In this document: positions 42,057-49,479 of the stretch, one piece after another
Numbering within the stretch: the stretch's first letter is position 1
Layout of the letters: every line of letters begins with the position of its first letter
Source of the DNA: Pilimelia anulata
Lineage (GTDB): Bacteria; Actinomycetota; Actinomycetes; Mycobacteriales; Micromonosporaceae
Length of the DNA stretch: 64,000 nucleotides
NCBI RefSeq assembly: GCF_014647895.1
Contig: NZ_BMQB01000013.1
Location: 1-64,000, forward strand
Reading direction: 5' to 3'
Position numbers and translations under genes: made by a program
The notes under the pieces: model-generated
The model's input: the letters and a program-made list of their open reading frames with translations, nothing else
The model's database searches: none
Told to the model about the DNA's origin: nothing

Positions 42057-42782
42057 TCAGTTGCCGAGCAGGCCGCCGAGGCCGCTGCTCGAATTGCTCT
42101 GGTTGCCGGCCAGCCCGGCCGGCGGCTCCTCCGACGGCTGGACGACGACGAAGCCCTGGCCGGCGAAGCTCATCGTGAACGCCTCGCCGGTGGTCCGGCC
42201 GAACAGCGTGCCGATGCCGAGCTGGTCGGCCCGGTGGTACCCGGTCTGCAGCGTGGACGACCAGCAGATCGCCGCCTGCGGGTCCGCGTACGTCGGCTGG
42301 TCCACGTTCAGCACCACGGGCGTGCCCTTGCTGGTGATGGCGATCCGGCCGCGCCCGCTGAACACGCAGTTGAACATGCCCGCGGACGACAGCATCCCCA
42401 TGCCCTGCACCATCTGGATGTCGTACTGGAGGCTCGGCTCGAACGCGAGCACGTTCTTGCCGTTGATCGACAGCGAGTCGCCCTGCTCCAGGTCGATCAG
42501 GTGGACGTCCGCGGCGGCGTCGGCGAGGAACACGTCCCCGTGGCCGGACAGCTTCATCAGCGGCACGCCCTCGCCGGTCATCTTCTGCTTGAGCCACTTG
42601 GTGACGCCGCCGGAGCCGAGCGCCTGGAACTGCACCTGGCCCTGGTAGGCGACCATCGAACCGGTCCGGGCCATGACCTCGCCCCGGAGTTCGATCTTCA
42701 GCATCTTGGAGTTCTGCAGCCGCAGGCCGGGCTGGTCCGACTCCTTCTCGAGGTTCTCGGCGGCGAAGATCGCGCTGCGCAT
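42057..42782 (-). CDS. AIM24 family protein
   Basis: Protein of 241 residues with the beta-rich AIM24 (TraB-like/YdjF-like) fold: KMLKIELRGEVMARTGSMVAYQG near residues 26-48, MKLSGHGDVFLADAA, LSINGKNVLAFEPSL, MFNCVFSGRGRIAITSKGTPVVLNVD, and a C-terminal SFAGQGFVVVQPSE. The function in bacteria is not established. AGGAGGAG lies ahead of the ATG at 42782. A Gly/Ser/Asn-rich tail ends in GLLGN. Confidence 0.9.
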   Translation of the reverse strand: MRSAIFAAENLEKESDQPGLRLQNSKMLKIELRGEVMARTGSMVAYQGQVQFQALGSGGVTKWLKQKMTGEGVPLMKLSGHGDVFLADAAADVHLIDLEQGDSLSINGKNVLAFEPSLQYDIQMVQGMGMLSSAGMFNCVFSGRGRIAITSKGTPVVLNVDQPTYADPQAAICWSSTLQTGYHRADQLGIGTLFGRTTGEAFTMSFAGQGFVVVQPSEEPPAGLAGNQSNSSSGLGGLLGN

Positions 42783-42904
42783 GTGCTGCTCCTCCTGGCG
42801 GAACTATCGCGGTGACGGTGCCGTGGCCGCCACGCTACCGCCCCCGCGCACGCCCGCCCCGCGCGTCGCCCGCCCGGCGCGCCGGGGCGCTCGGCGCCGG
42901 CCGG

Positions 42905-43258
42905 TCAGCCCCAGCCCAGCTCGTGCAGGCGGGCGTCGTCGATGCCGAAGTGGTGGGCGATCTCGTGCACCACGGTGATGGCCACCTCCTCGACGACGTC
43001 GTCCTCGGTGTCGCAGACGGCCAGGGTGGGGTTGCGGTACACGGTGATCCGGTCCGGCAGCACACCGGCGTAGTCCCAGCCGCGCTCGGTGAGGGCGTGC
43101 CCCTCGTACAGCCCGAGCAGCTCCTCCTCGCCCGGCGGCGGGTCGTCCTCGACCAGCACGACGACGTTGTCCATCAGCGCCATCAGCGCCACCGGTACGT
43201 CGTCGAGCGCCTCGGCGACCAGTTCCTCGAACCGGGCCCTGCTCATCTCGACGGCCAT
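42905..43258 (-). CDS. Metallopeptidase family protein (zincin type, HExxH)
   Basis: Protein of 117 residues. SRARFEELVAEALDDVP begins the family; the metal site VVHEIAHHFGIDD (HEIAH) is near residues 97-109. GWDYAGVLPDRITVYRNP is also typical of this small actinobacterial zincin family. The substrate is unknown; cytoplasmic. The ATG at 43258 is chosen because a CAGAAT -10 box lies seven bases upstream. Confidence 0.9.
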   Translation of the reverse strand: MAVEMSRARFEELVAEALDDVPVALMALMDNVVVLVEDDPPPGEEELLGLYEGHALTERGWDYAGVLPDRITVYRNPTLAVCDTEDDVVEEVAITVVHEIAHHFGIDDARLHELGWG

Positions 43259-43265
43259 GCGCCCC

Positions 43266-43271
43266 ATTCTG
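43266..43271 (-). promoter_or_regulatory. Candidate -10 box (CAGAAT), leaderless start of the zincin gene
   Basis: Minus-strand CAGAAT, seven bases, then the ATG at 43258. The hexamer lacks the usual first T. Confidence 0.4.
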
Positions 43272-43351
43272 CGCGCCGCGGGCGCGCCGGCGCCGCACGG
43301 CCGCGCGGCGATCCGTGCGCCGGGGGCGCGGCGCGCCCCCGGCCGCGCGGC

Positions 43352-43786
43352 TCAGCCCTGGCTCAGCGTCGCCGTCAGGGTGATCTCGGTACCCGCGGCG
43401 AGCAGGTGCGAGATCGGGCAGTTCTGCTTGGCGTCCTCGGCCCACTTGGCGAAGTCCGCGCCGTCGATGCCCGCAACGGTGCCCGTGGTCTCCAGCCCGA
43501 TGCGGGTGACCCGCGGGCCGGCGTCGGTCTTGTCGAGCTGCACCGAGGCGACCGTCTCGATGCTGGTCGGCGGGTGCCCGGCGTCGGTCAGCAGCTTGGC
43601 CAGGAACATCGAGAAACAGCCCGCGTGCGCGGCGCCGATCAGCTCCTCGGGGTTGGTGCCCTCGCCCTCCTCGAACCGGGACCGGAACGAGTAGTCGCCG
43701 CTGATCCCGCCCTTCCCGGTCCGGATCGTCCCGGCACCCTCGACGAGGGTGCCCTCCCAGCGCGCTTGCGCAGTACGAATCGACAT
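43352..43786 (-). CDS. OsmC family peroxiredoxin
   Basis: Protein of 144 residues. ARWEGTLVEGAGTIRTGKG at the N-terminus, NPEELIGAAHAGCFSMFLAKLL with the peroxidatic Cys (about 60) and general-base Glu, and AKQNCPISHLLA with the resolving Cys (about 125). It reduces organic hydroperoxides. Length and motifs fit the OsmC rather than the Ohr branch. ATG at 43786 follows a -10 box by seven bases. Confidence 0.93.
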   Translation of the reverse strand: MSIRTAQARWEGTLVEGAGTIRTGKGGISGDYSFRSRFEEGEGTNPEELIGAAHAGCFSMFLAKLLTDAGHPPTSIETVASVQLDKTDAGPRVTRIGLETTGTVAGIDGADFAKWAEDAKQNCPISHLLAAGTEITLTATLSQG

Positions 43787-43793
43787 GCCCCCA

Positions 43794-43799
43794 ACGCTA
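43794..43799 (-). promoter_or_regulatory. -10 box TAGCGT, leaderless start of the OsmC gene
   Basis: Minus-strand TAGCGT, seven bases, then the ATG at 43786. Confidence 0.5.
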
Positions 43800-43897
43800 G
43801 CCGCTCGCCCGCCCGCCGCCGCGGGGTGACCACGTGATTTCCGGCGGGCCGGCCGGAAATCCCGCTGGACGGGGGCCCGACCGGGGAGGCTGGGGGG

Positions 43898-45490
43898 ATG
43901 GGGTATGACGTCGTCATCGTCGGGGGCGGGCACAACGGGCTCGTCGCGGCCGGCTACCTCGCCCGGGCCGGCTGGCGGGTGCTGGTCTGCGAGCGCCGGC
44001 CGGTGGTCGGCGGGGCGGCGGTGAGCGAGCGGCCGTTCGGCCCGGACTTCACCGTGACCTCGCTGTCGTACGTGGTGTCGCTGCTGCCCGACGCGCTCGT
44101 CCGGGACCTGCGGCTGCGCGAGCACGGCTACCACGTGTACCCGCAGGGGCCGTACTTCGCGCCGCACGCCGACGGCCGGGCGCTGCGGCTGGCCGACGAC
44201 CCGCGGCGCCGGCACGCGTACCTGAGCGAGTGGAGCCCGGCGGACGCCGACGCGTACGAGGAGTGGGACGCGTGGCTCGCCCGGCTGGGCGGCCTGGTCG
44301 CCCCGCTGCTGCACCGGGTCCCGCCGAAGCTGGGCAGCAAGCGCCCGGCCGACCTGCTGGACCAGGCGGGCCTGCTCGGCGTCCTGCGGAAGGTGGACGT
44401 CCGGGCCGCGGTGGACCTGACCCGGCTGTTCACCGAGAGCATCGCCGACCTGGTCGAGCCGCGGTTCGCCACCGCGGCGGTGCGCGGCATGCTGAGCGTG
44501 TCCGGCGTGATCGGCACCTGGGCGGGGCCGCGCAGCGCCGGCACGGGGTACGTCATGCTGCACCACCACGTCGGCGAGGTGGACGGCCGCGCGGCGGCCT
44601 GGGGCTTCCCGCGCGGCGGGATGGGCGGGGTGAGCAACGCGCTGGCCGCGGCGGCCCGCTCGTTCGGCGCGGAGATCCGCTGCGGCGCGGGCGTCGCCCG
44701 GATCCTGACCGCGGGCGGGCGGGTGCGCGGGGTGGCGCTCGCCGACGGCACCGAGATCGCCGCGCCGACGGTGGTCACGACGGCCCACCCGCGGGTGTCC
44801 TTCCTGGAGCTGCTGGACCCGGCCGAGCTGCCGGCCGACTTCGTCGCCGACATCCGCGGCTGGCACAGCCGGTCCGGCACAGTCAAGATCAATTTCGCGG
44901 TGGACCGGCTGCCGGCCCTCGCCGCCCACCCCGAGCCGGACCCCGAGGTGTACGGCGGGACGATCGTGCTGGCCGAGTCCCTGGACGACCTGGAGGGCGC
45001 GTACCAGGAGGCCGTGGCCGGCCGCCCGGCCACCGCGCCGTTCGCCGACATCTGCATCCCGTCGGTGCTCGACCCGACGCTGGCGCCGGACGGCAAGCAC
45101 GTGGTCAGCGCGTTCACCCAGTGGGTGCCGCACGGGTACGCCGCCGCGCCGCACGAGGCCGAGCTGACCGCGTACGCCGACCGCCTCACCGCCCGGATCG
45201 AGGCCGTCGCGCCCGGCTTCACCGACTCGGTCATCGGCCGCCAGGTCATCGGCCCGCACCTGATGGAGACCGAGTACGGCCTGGTCGGCGGCAACATCTT
45301 CCACGGCGAGCTGACCCCGGCGCAGATGTTCCACGCCCGCCCGGCCGCGGGGTACGCGGACCTGCGCACGCCGATCCGCGGGCTGTACCAGGCCGGCAGC
45401 GCCACCCACGGGGGCGGCGGGGTCACCGGCATCCCCGGCCGCAACGTCGTGCGCCGGATCCTTGCCGACCGGCGACCCCGCCGCCGTTGA
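43898..45490 (+). CDS. CrtI/phytoene desaturase-like FAD oxidoreductase
   Basis: Protein of 530 residues. FAD-binding YDVVIVGGGHNGLVAAGYLARAGWRVLVCERR at residues 3-34, and the C-terminal substrate/FAD motif GLYQAGSATHGGGGVTGIPGRNV. The sequence fits the broad phytoene desaturase/PYROXD2-type family, but no carotenoid genes (crtE, crtB) are near, so the substrate may not be a carotenoid. GGGGAGG precedes the ATG at 43898. It is divergent from the OsmC gene. Confidence 0.85.
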   Translation: MGYDVVIVGGGHNGLVAAGYLARAGWRVLVCERRPVVGGAAVSERPFGPDFTVTSLSYVVSLLPDALVRDLRLREHGYHVYPQGPYFAPHADGRALRLADDPRRRHAYLSEWSPADADAYEEWDAWLARLGGLVAPLLHRVPPKLGSKRPADLLDQAGLLGVLRKVDVRAAVDLTRLFTESIADLVEPRFATAAVRGMLSVSGVIGTWAGPRSAGTGYVMLHHHVGEVDGRAAAWGFPRGGMGGVSNALAAAARSFGAEIRCGAGVARILTAGGRVRGVALADGTEIAAPTVVTTAHPRVSFLELLDPAELPADFVADIRGWHSRSGTVKINFAVDRLPALAAHPEPDPEVYGGTIVLAESLDDLEGAYQEAVAGRPATAPFADICIPSVLDPTLAPDGKHVVSAFTQWVPHGYAAAPHEAELTAYADRLTARIEAVAPGFTDSVIGRQVIGPHLMETEYGLVGGNIFHGELTPAQMFHARPAAGYADLRTPIRGLYQAGSATHGGGGVTGIPGRNVVRRILADRRPRRR

Positions 45491-45644
45491 CGCGCCCGCC
45501 GGCGGGACCCCGTGACCGGATTGCGGACCCCGGCGGCCCGCGCCGGGGGCGGGGACGCCGGTACCCCGATCCTCCATCCCGCCGCCGCGCGGAGCATCGG
45601 GGAAATCCCGCAATCGGAGCACCCGCCGCCGGCCGGGCGGCAAC

Positions 45645-45722
45645 GGCGGGTCAGGCGGCGGTGGGCCGGGCGGCTGCGGGTTCAGGCCCCCGGTGGACAG
45701 GCGGCCGCGGGTCAGGCGGCGG
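45645..45722. repeat. Two near-identical copies of GCGGGTCAGGCGGCGG
   Basis: Copies start near 45646 and 45707, 61 bases apart. The second covers the stop codon and last codons of the Clp-N gene, so the first looks like a partial duplication of that gene's end. The 45491-45711 gap also holds a small hairpin at 45528-45548 after the CrtI-like gene. Confidence 0.5.
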
Positions 45723-46266
45723 CGGCGAGGCGGACGCGTTCGCGCAGGTCGGCCAGCGTCACCCCCGGCGCCACCCGGGCCGCCAGCGCCGGGTCCGCGT
45801 GCACCACCCCCAGCAGCAGGTGCTCGGCCCCGATCGCCCGGTGCCCCAGCCGGATCGCTTCGCGCAGCGACAGCTCCAGCGCCTTGCGCGCCGCCGGGTC
45901 CAGCGGCAGGTGCCCGCGGCGGAACCAGCCGCGCGGCGCCGGCGCCGGCTCGTCCAGCGCGCCCGGCCCGAACGTCGCCTCCGCCGACGCCCGGACCGCC
46001 GCCACGTCGATGCCGAGCCCGGCCAGCGCGTCCTCCTCGGCCGGCGACAGCCGGCCCCCGGCCGCGGCGAGCGCCGCCCGGGCCGCCGCCGCGGCGGCCG
46101 CCGGGTCGGCCCCGGCCGCGCGCAGCAGCGCCGCGGCCGGGCCGTCGGCCACGAGCAGCGCGGCCCACAGGCTCGGCGTACCGGCGGCGGACAGGTGCTC
46201 CGCCCGGGCCCGGTCGGTCGCCGTGACGACCACCTCGCGGGCGGTCTCGGTGAAGCGTTCGAACAT
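45712..46266 (-). CDS. Clp-N (ClpR) domain protein
   Basis: Protein of 184 residues. MFERFTETAREVVVTATDRARAEHL matches the start of ClpA/ClpC N-domain repeats, and LSLREAIRLGHRAIGAEHLLLGVVHADPALA is a second repeat. There is no AAA+ module, so it cannot unfold substrates itself. It may act as an adaptor or a decoy for ClpC, or as a sensor of misfolded protein. It lies four bases downstream of the HTH gene and is certainly in its operon. Confidence 0.88.
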   Translation of the reverse strand: MFERFTETAREVVVTATDRARAEHLSAAGTPSLWAALLVADGPAAALLRAAGADPAAAAAAARAALAAAGGRLSPAEEDALAGLGIDVAAVRASAEATFGPGALDEPAPAPRGWFRRGHLPLDPAARKALELSLREAIRLGHRAIGAEHLLLGVVHADPALAARVAPGVTLADLRERVRLAAAA

Positions 46267-46270
46267 GCGC

Positions 46271-46507
46271 TCATCCCTCCCGGTTCGGCGGCACGGCCGG
46301 GCGCCCGGCGTGCTTCTTGTGCACGGCCTGCTTGCTGACCTCCAGCACCGCGGCGATCTCCTGCCAGGACCAGCCCCGGCGCCGCGCGTTGTCGACCTGG
46401 AGTACCTCCAGGCGTTCGAGGAGCCGGCGCAGGGCGCGGACGGCGGTCAGGCCCGCCCGCGGGTCCGCGCCGCTGGCGGCCCCGACGAGGGTCGTGGTCT
46501 CGGTCAT
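46271..46507 (-). CDS. Small HTH DNA-binding protein, partner of the Clp-N protein
   Basis: Protein of 78 residues from the ATG at 46507. VRALRRLLERLEVLQVDNARRRGWSWQEIAAVLEVSKQAVHKKHA contains a helix-turn-helix whose recognition helix is SKQAVHKKH. A longer frame starting at 46543 would run through the promoter and operators and is rejected. It most likely represses its own operon through the paired palindromes upstream. The mRNA seems leaderless: the -10 box ends seven bases before the ATG. Confidence 0.87.
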   Translation of the reverse strand: MTETTTLVGAASGADPRAGLTAVRALRRLLERLEVLQVDNARRRGWSWQEIAAVLEVSKQAVHKKHAGRPAVPPNREG

Positions 46508-46510
46508 GTC

Positions 46511-46554
46511 GTCAACTTTAGTTGACAGTCGGGGCAGCGTCAACCTTGGTTGAC
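46511..46554. promoter_or_regulatory. Two 16-bp palindromic operators
   Basis: GTCAACTTTAGTTGAC (46511-46526) and GTCAACCTTGGTTGAC (46539-46554) share GTCAAC/GTTGAC arms with a four-base centre. Their centres are 28 bases apart. The first covers the -10 and the second the -35 of the HTH gene. The second also ends 46 bases before the serS start, so it could influence serS. Confidence 0.8.
46515..46543 (-). promoter_or_regulatory. Promoter TTGACG-N17-TAAAGT of the HTH/Clp-N operon
   Basis: On the minus strand TTGACG (46543-46538), exactly 17 bases, TAAAGT (46520-46515), then seven bases to the ATG. This is the best match to the housekeeping sigma consensus in the window. Confidence 0.75.
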
Positions 46555-46586
46555 GAAACCGGATGAGCGCGGCCCGCGGCTGCGGG

Positions 46587-46592
46587 TACGCT
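46587..46592 (+). promoter_or_regulatory. -10 box TACGCT, leaderless start of serS
   Basis: TACGCT, eight bases, then the GTG at 46601, which also begins the conserved IDLRLLRDDP sequence. Confidence 0.5.
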
Positions 46593-46600
46593 CGGACGTC

Positions 46601-47878
46601 GTGATTGACCTACGCCTGCTCCGTGACGACCCCGACGCGGTCCGCGCCAGCCAGCGCCTGCGCGGCGAGCCGGAAGCGGCCGTCGACACCCTGCTCGCCG
46701 CCGACGAGAAGCGCCGGCTGGCCGTCCAGGCGTTCGAGATCCTGCGGGCCGAGCAGAAGACGCTCGGCAAGCAGGTACCGAGGGCCACCGGCGACGAACG
46801 GGCCGCGCTGCTGGCCAAGACCAAGGACCTCGCCGCCGAGGTCAAGCGCACCGAGGGCGTCGTGGCCGAGCAGGACGAGGCGCTGCGCGCCGCCGCGCTC
46901 GCCCTGCCCAACGTCGTCCTCGACGGCGTGCCGGCCGGCGGCGAGGACGACTACGTCGTGCTCCGCGAGGTCGGCGAGCGCCCCGCGCTGGACGCCCCCC
47001 GCGACCACCTGGAGCTGGGCGAGCTGCTCGGCGCCATCGACACCGAGCGCGGCGCCAAGGTCTCCGGCTCGCGGTTCTACTTCCTGCGCGGCCCCGGCGC
47101 GCAGCTCCAGCTCGCGCTGTTCCAGCTCGCCGTCGGGCGGGCCGCCGCGCGCGGGTTCGTCCCGATGATCACCCCCGCGCTGGTCAAGCCGGCCGCGATG
47201 GAGGGCACCGGCTTCCTGGGCGCGCACGCCAGCGAGGTGTACCGGCTGGAGGCCGACGACCTGTACCTGGTCGGCACGTCCGAGGTGCCGCTGGCGGCGT
47301 ACCACAGCGACGAGATCCTCGACCTGAGCGCGCCGGTGCGGTACGCCGGCTGGTCCTCCTGCTTCCGCCGCGAGGCCGGCTCGTACGGCAAGGACACCCG
47401 CGGGATCATCCGGGTGCACCAGTTCGACAAGGTCGAGATGTTCTCGTACTGCCGGCCGGAGGAGGCCGCGGCCGAGCACGCGGCGCTGCTCGCGATGGAG
47501 GAGGAGCTGCTGGCCGCCGTCGAGGTCCCGTACCGGGTGATCGACGTCGCCGCGGGCGACCTCGGGTCCAGCGCCGCCCGCAAGTACGACTGCGAGGCGT
47601 GGGTGCCCAGCCAGGGCCGGTACCGGGAGGTCACCTCGACCTCGAACTGCACCACCTTCCAGGCCCGCCGGCTGAACGTCCGGTACCGGGACGCCGACGG
47701 CCGCACCCGGACCGCCGCCACCCTCAACGGCACCCTGGCCACGACCCGCTGGCTGGTCCCGCTGCTGGAGAACCACCAGCAGCCGGACGGGTCGGTCCGG
47801 GTGCCCGCGGCGCTGCGCCCGTACCTGGGCGGCCGGGAGGTCATCGAACCGGTCGGCGTCACCCGGGCTTCGGGTTGA
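46601..47878 (+). CDS. serS: Seryl-tRNA synthetase
   Basis: Protein of 425 residues, the normal length. N-terminal coiled-coil arm (about 30-105) that binds the long variable arm of tRNA-Ser; motif 1 near ARGFVPMITPALVKP; motif 2 FRREAGSYGKDTRGIIRVHQF; motif 3 TLNGTLATTRWLVPLLEN. It charges tRNA-Ser (and tRNA-Sec where present). The start codon is fixed by homology and by the -10 box eight bases ahead. A HAD phosphatase follows after 118 bases. Confidence 0.97.
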   Translation: MIDLRLLRDDPDAVRASQRLRGEPEAAVDTLLAADEKRRLAVQAFEILRAEQKTLGKQVPRATGDERAALLAKTKDLAAEVKRTEGVVAEQDEALRAAALALPNVVLDGVPAGGEDDYVVLREVGERPALDAPRDHLELGELLGAIDTERGAKVSGSRFYFLRGPGAQLQLALFQLAVGRAAARGFVPMITPALVKPAAMEGTGFLGAHASEVYRLEADDLYLVGTSEVPLAAYHSDEILDLSAPVRYAGWSSCFRREAGSYGKDTRGIIRVHQFDKVEMFSYCRPEEAAAEHAALLAMEEELLAAVEVPYRVIDVAAGDLGSSAARKYDCEAWVPSQGRYREVTSTSNCTTFQARRLNVRYRDADGRTRTAATLNGTLATTRWLVPLLENHQQPDGSVRVPAALRPYLGGREVIEPVGVTRASG

Positions 47879-47996
47879 GTTCCGGCGTCGGTCGGCCGAT
47901 AAGGGTGGTCCACTGCCGGTGACAGCGGTACGGTTGCTCCCCCGCTCGGCGCGGCGGACGCGCCGCCGGCGCCGGGCGGAGGGGTGAGGAGTCGCC

Positions 47997-48833
47997 ATGC
48001 GCCGGCCCGGACTGCCGAAGCTCGTCGCCACCGACCTCGACGGCACGCTCGTCCGCAGCGATGACACCGTGTCCGCCTACACCCACGCGGTGCTCGACCG
48101 CGTGCGCGCGGCGGGCATCCCCATCGTGGGCGCGACCGGCCGCGGGCCGCGGCTGGCGGAGCTGACCCGCAACGACATCCGCGCCGCCGACTACCTGGTG
48201 ATGGCCGGCGGCGGGTGGGTCGTGGACCAGAGCGACCCGGCGGGGCCGGTCAGCCTGAGCGAGCACCGGATCCCGGCGGGCGTGCTCTCGGCGTTCATCC
48301 TCGACCTGGAGGAGGCGGTCGGGCCGCTGACGTTCATGGTCGAGGCGCTGGAGGACCCCGGCGCGTCGCTGTGGGGCGACTACGACCCGGCGTGGCGGTA
48401 CCCGGAGCGGTTCGAGGCCCGGCCCCGGCACGAGTGCGTGGCCGGCGATGTGATCAAGGCGTTCGCCCGGCACCCGGAGCGGCACGTCGACGACCTGCTC
48501 GCCGTCGCCCGCCGGGTGGCCGGCGACCGGGCCACGGTCACCCAGGCGGGCCTCGGCTTCATCGAGATCACCCCGGCGGGGGTGGACAAGGCGACCGGGC
48601 TGGCGCTGATCACCGAGGTGCTCGGGCTCGGCCCGGAGGACGTGCTGGTCTTCGGCGACCAGCCGATCGACCTGCCGATGTTCGACTGGGCCCGGTGGGG
48701 GCGGGTGGCGGTGGCCAACGCCCACGACGCGGTCCGGGCGGCGGCGGACCACATCGCGCCGAGCAACGACGCCGACGGCGTGGCCCGGTACCTGGACGAG
48801 CTGATCGCCCCGGCCGCCCGGGCCGCCGCCTGA
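47997..48833 (+). CDS. HAD superfamily hydrolase (Cof-type)
   Basis: Protein of 278 residues. Motif I ATDLDGTLVRSD near residues 11-22, motif II IVGATGR, and motif IV LVFGDQPIDLPMF (about 216-228), with a C2-type cap between. It probably dephosphorylates a sugar phosphate or flavin-type metabolite; the substrate is unknown. GGAGGGGTGAGGAG lies ahead of the ATG. Its 3' end is four bases from the convergent secreted protein gene. Confidence 0.9.
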   Translation: MRRPGLPKLVATDLDGTLVRSDDTVSAYTHAVLDRVRAAGIPIVGATGRGPRLAELTRNDIRAADYLVMAGGGWVVDQSDPAGPVSLSEHRIPAGVLSAFILDLEEAVGPLTFMVEALEDPGASLWGDYDPAWRYPERFEARPRHECVAGDVIKAFARHPERHVDDLLAVARRVAGDRATVTQAGLGFIEITPAGVDKATGLALITEVLGLGPEDVLVFGDQPIDLPMFDWARWGRVAVANAHDAVRAAADHIAPSNDADGVARYLDELIAPAARAAA

Positions 48834-48837
48834 CGCC

Positions 48838-49335
48838 TCAGTCGACCCGGGCGAAGGCGGTGTCGGGCGCGCGGTCCGAGCCCGGTCCCCCCTCGGGGGT
48901 GTCGTCCGCGCGGGACACCGAGCTGCGGTAGTCGATGTCGGCGGGGTTCTCGATGCAGGACAGCGGGAAGCTGATGACGATGGTCCCGTCGCGGTAGGCG
49001 TCCGTGCCGTCGCAGACGGGCTCCACCCCGCCCCACTCCTTGTCCACCTTGTAGACAATGCTCCGGAATTCCTCATCGGCCGAGCCGTTGGCGATCACCT
49101 CGTACTCGTTCCAGTACGCGCCGCGGTCCGTATCGAGGTCGGCCCGCCGCCCACCCACGGCCACGATGTCGCCCGCGGGCCGGTCGATGATCTTGCCCGT
49201 CCGCATGTCGCGGACGTCGCCGGCGGGGTCGGGGACGGGGGCGGCGGGGCCGGCGAGGGCCGGTGCGGCGGGTCCGACGCCGATGCCGGGTACGGCCAGG
49301 GCGGCGATCAGCATGCGGCTGGTCAGCGATTTCAC
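48838..49335 (-). CDS. Secreted hypothetical protein
   Basis: Protein of 165 residues. Signal peptide VKSLTSRMLIAALAVPGIGVGPAAPALA. The mature part has VDKEWGGVEPVCDGTDAY and SFPLSCIENPADIDYRSSVSR with two cysteines. No family recognised. GAAGGAG lies eight bases before the GTG at 49335, fixing the start. The upstream gap to 49479 holds no gene. Confidence 0.75.
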   Translation of the reverse strand: MKSLTSRMLIAALAVPGIGVGPAAPALAGPAAPVPDPAGDVRDMRTGKIIDRPAGDIVAVGGRRADLDTDRGAYWNEYEVIANGSADEEFRSIVYKVDKEWGGVEPVCDGTDAYRDGTIVISFPLSCIENPADIDYRSSVSRADDTPEGGPGSDRAPDTAFARVD

Positions 49336-49479
49336 GGTGCTCTCCTTCGGGGGCGGGCGTCGATGACTATCCGCGCCCGGACCGAAGGGTGAACAATCCC
49401 AGAACACATAGCGCCACTCGATGTGCTCGAGCGGTGAATTCACGTTCCGATCAATTCCGGGTAATTGCGGGAAGGCGCA

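Noticed and set aside
43352..46168. A 938-codon minus-strand frame that ends as the OsmC protein
   Set aside because: Only the last 144 codons carry the OsmC fold. The rest is antisense to the CrtI-like gene. The start at 43786 is supported by a -10 box.
46508..46543. Longer N-terminus for the HTH protein starting at 46543
   Set aside because: It would translate through both the promoter and an operator; the ATG at 46507 fits the leaderless pattern.
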